Assembly: GCA_007570905.1 (NCBI GenBank)
Contig: RKSI01000177.1
Span: forward strand, 1 to 15,022
Length of the DNA: 15,022 nt
From: Gammaproteobacteria bacterium
GTDB taxonomy: Bacteria; Pseudomonadota; Gammaproteobacteria; Poriferisulfidales; Oxydemutatoraceae
Direction of reading: 5' to 3'
Part shown: positions 13,785 to 15,022 of the stretch, piece after piece
Layout: the number at the start of each line of letters is the position of its first letter
Position numbering within the stretch: the stretch's first letter is position 1
Made by a program: the position numbers and the translations under genes
The notes under the pieces: model-generated
The model's input: the letters and a program-made list of their open reading frames with translations, nothing else
Told to the model about the DNA's origin: nothing
Databases searched by the model: none

Positions 13785-14813
13785 ATGGGCGCGGAGGCGG
13801 TGCGGGTCTCGGTGGCGTCGCTGATAGGGCTGGCGCACGCGGCGCGGGGCCTGTCTTTGCACCGCGGCGATGTGCGCGCAAGGCGCAGCGATGTGCGGCG
13901 CTCGCTGTTCAAGGGGCGCGGCATGGAATACGACGAATCGCGCCTCTACCAGCCCGGCGACGATGTGCGCCATCTGGACTGGCGCGTTACCGCGCGCACC
14001 GGCAAGCCGCACACCAAACTGTTCCGCGAGGAGCGCGAGCGCCCGGTGTTTTTGTGGGTGGATTGCCGCGCGCCGATGTTCTTTGCGACGCGCGGGCGCT
14101 TCAAGTCGGTGGCCGCGGCGCAACTGGCGGCGCTGCTGGCGTGGAGCGCGGTGCACGACGGCGACCGCATCGGCAGCGTTCTGTTCACCGAAGACACGCA
14201 CCGCGAGATTAAGCCGCAGCGCGGCAAAACCGGCGCGCTGCGGCTGTTCCGGGAATTGGCCGGCGTGGGCGGCGCGGCGCATGATGGCGCGGCAGGCGGC
14301 GGTGCGGCGTCCGGCAGCAGCAGTGGCGCGGCGTTTGGCGGCAGTGGCGCGGCGTCCGGCGGCGGTGCGATGCGCGGCGGCGGCAACGGCAACGGCGCCG
14401 CCGGCGCCAACATCGGCGACAGCCCCGCAGGCGCGCTGCTGCGCTTGTCGCACATCGCGCGTCCGGGCAGTCTGATTTTTTTCATCAGCGATTTCCGCAA
14501 CTTTGACGAGCGCGCCGAAACCCGCCTGGCGCAACTCGCCGCGCACAGCGAGACGGTGCTGGTGTTTGTCTGCGACGCGCTGGAAGAGCGGTTGCCGCCG
14601 CCGGGACAGTACCGCGTCGGCGACGGCGCGCGCGACTTTCATCTGGACACCGGCGACGCGCAGTTCGCCGCCGACTATGCGGCGCGCTTCCGGCGCCGCG
14701 CCGCGCGCCTGCGGGCGCTGGCGCGCAAGTTGGGCGTCGGCTTTCTGCAATGCCGCACCAGCGACGACCCGCTGGCCGTGCTGCAACGGCATTTCGGCAC
14801 GCGCGCGCGATGA
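13785..14813 (+). CDS. DUF58 domain protein (MoxR partner)
   Basis: DUF58 protein of 342 residues, the usual partner of MoxR ATPases. The signature is GRGMEYDESRLYQPGDDVRHLDWRVTART (about 45-72), followed by a VWA-like fold with FLWVDCRAPMFF (89-100) and, later, LIFFISDFRNFDERAE (230-245). There is no N-terminal membrane segment, so it is a soluble short form. Residues ~161-213 are an unusual Gly/Ala/Ser-rich insertion between two VWA-like segments, encoded by imperfect DNA repeats: a 15-base word, GCAGTGGCGCGGCGT, is exact at 14320-14334 and 14341-14355. The ATG lies 4 bases after the moxR stop. The family call is strong; its molecular job is only that of a presumed adaptor or assembly factor. 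Confidence 0.92.
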   Translation: MGAEAVRVSVASLIGLAHAARGLSLHRGDVRARRSDVRRSLFKGRGMEYDESRLYQPGDDVRHLDWRVTARTGKPHTKLFREERERPVFLWVDCRAPMFFATRGRFKSVAAAQLAALLAWSAVHDGDRIGSVLFTEDTHREIKPQRGKTGALRLFRELAGVGGAAHDGAAGGGAASGSSSGAAFGGSGAASGGGAMRGGGNGNGAAGANIGDSPAGALLRLSHIARPGSLIFFISDFRNFDERAETRLAQLAAHSETVLVFVCDALEERLPPPGQYRVGDGARDFHLDTGDAQFAADYAARFRRRAARLRALARKLGVGFLQCRTSDDPLAVLQRHFGTRAR

Positions 14814-14945
14814 TGCGGGCGTCCGCGCTCGCCAGTCTCCCGGCCAGGCGCCTTGCGGCATTGCAGCGCACGCACGCGGTGATGCCGGGCGCCGGTGCGC
14901 GGTGCGCCGCGGGCGTTGGCATGGCCGTGTCGCGGGGGTGAAAGA
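14814..14945 (+). other. 132-base spacer between the DUF58 gene and the right-edge gene
   Basis: GC-rich spacer with no recognisable promoter or terminator. It contains a 43-codon open frame (14810-14941, ATG overlapping the DUF58 stop), with sequence MMRASALASLPARRLAALQR at its start. It resembles no family I know and is what random GC-rich sequence would give. I do not call it a gene. Confidence 0.4.
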
Positions 14946-15022
14946 ATGAGAATGTGGGGCGTCAATCCGGCGCTGCTGTGCGACAAGCATCTGCTGGGCG
15001 AGCATGTTGAAATGCATATGTT
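14946..15022 (+). CDS. DenV-like pyrimidine dimer DNA glycosylase family protein, partial 5' end
   Basis: Only 25 codons are present before the right edge: MRMWGVNPALLCDKHLLGEHVEM and on. I recall this N-terminal pattern (MR-W-[x]NP--LC-KHLLGEHVE-HMF) from small proteins of the pyrimidine-dimer DNA glycosylase family (T4 DenV, PF03013), whose own N terminus has a comparable L-DQHLMAEYRE pattern. These enzymes cut the glycosidic bond at UV photoproducts in DNA. The ATG at 14946-14948 follows a weak purine stretch (GGGGGTGAAAGA). Downstream of DUF58 one normally expects DUF4381 or VWA genes, so this is a change of context. The short fragment makes the call tentative. Confidence 0.5.
   Translation, partial: MRMWGVNPALLCDKHLLGEHVEMHM

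Noticed and set aside
12317..13924. 535-codon minus-strand open frame
   Set aside because: Antisense to the JmjC 3' end, moxR and the start of DUF58; composition is Arg/Ala/Val-rich shadow sequence.
14810..14941. 43-codon ORF overlapping the DUF58 stop by ATGATG
   Set aside because: No recognisable motif, no ribosome site beyond the overlap, and no resemblance to DUF4381. A remnant cannot be excluded but is not supported.

Overview
The window is GC-rich (by eye well over 60%) and bacterial. Genes are tightly packed, often overlap, use ATG or GTG starts, and several have Shine-Dalgarno and sigma70-like promoter sequences. The gene set (tetrahydromethanopterin-linked C1 genes, a three-gene proton-translocating transhydrogenase, DUF3422, a JmjC/cupin hydroxylase and a MoxR-DUF58 pair) points to a proteobacterium, probably gamma- or betaproteobacterial, with C1 metabolism. 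That placement is inference.

Left half, all on the minus strand (6684 down to 1). In transcription order this is fwdD, fwdB (fhcB), fwdA (fhcA), ftr (fhcD), fwdC (fhcC), a 7Fe ferredoxin, and an adrenodoxin-type ferredoxin-NADP reductase cut by the left edge. The central B-A-D-C order is that of the bacterial formyltransferase/hydrolase complex (Fhc), which moves the formyl group from tetrahydromethanopterin to a methanofuran-type carrier and releases formate. Three things are unusual: an FwdD-type molybdopterin-dinucleotide-binding subunit heads the operon, FwdB keeps the cysteines expected for a [4Fe-4S] cluster and for the W/Mo ligand, and ferredoxin plus ferredoxin reductase follow directly. 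Together they suggest a redox-active formylmethanofuran dehydrogenase in a bacterium, coupled to ferredoxin and NADP(H), rather than the cofactor-free Fhc of classical methylotrophs. This is the main finding.

Middle. A 240-base divergent region (6685-6924) carries a -10 box for each direction. The plus strand then has a DUF3422 membrane-anchored protein and, behind a good promoter, pntAA-pntAB-pntB. The transhydrogenase links NADPH to NADH and the proton gradient, so it could share the NADP(H) pool with the ferredoxin reductase.

Right part, plus strand. A 297-base repeat-bearing spacer and a strong promoter precede a JmjC/cupin_4 2-oxoglutarate oxygenase. A further C-rich spacer precedes a MoxR AAA+ ATPase and a DUF58 protein. 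The last bases hold the start of a gene resembling the DenV pyrimidine-dimer glycosylase family. Several spacers are C-rich and G-poor on the transcribed sense strand and may be Rho-loading regions. No RNA genes, insertion sequences or CRISPR arrays were seen.
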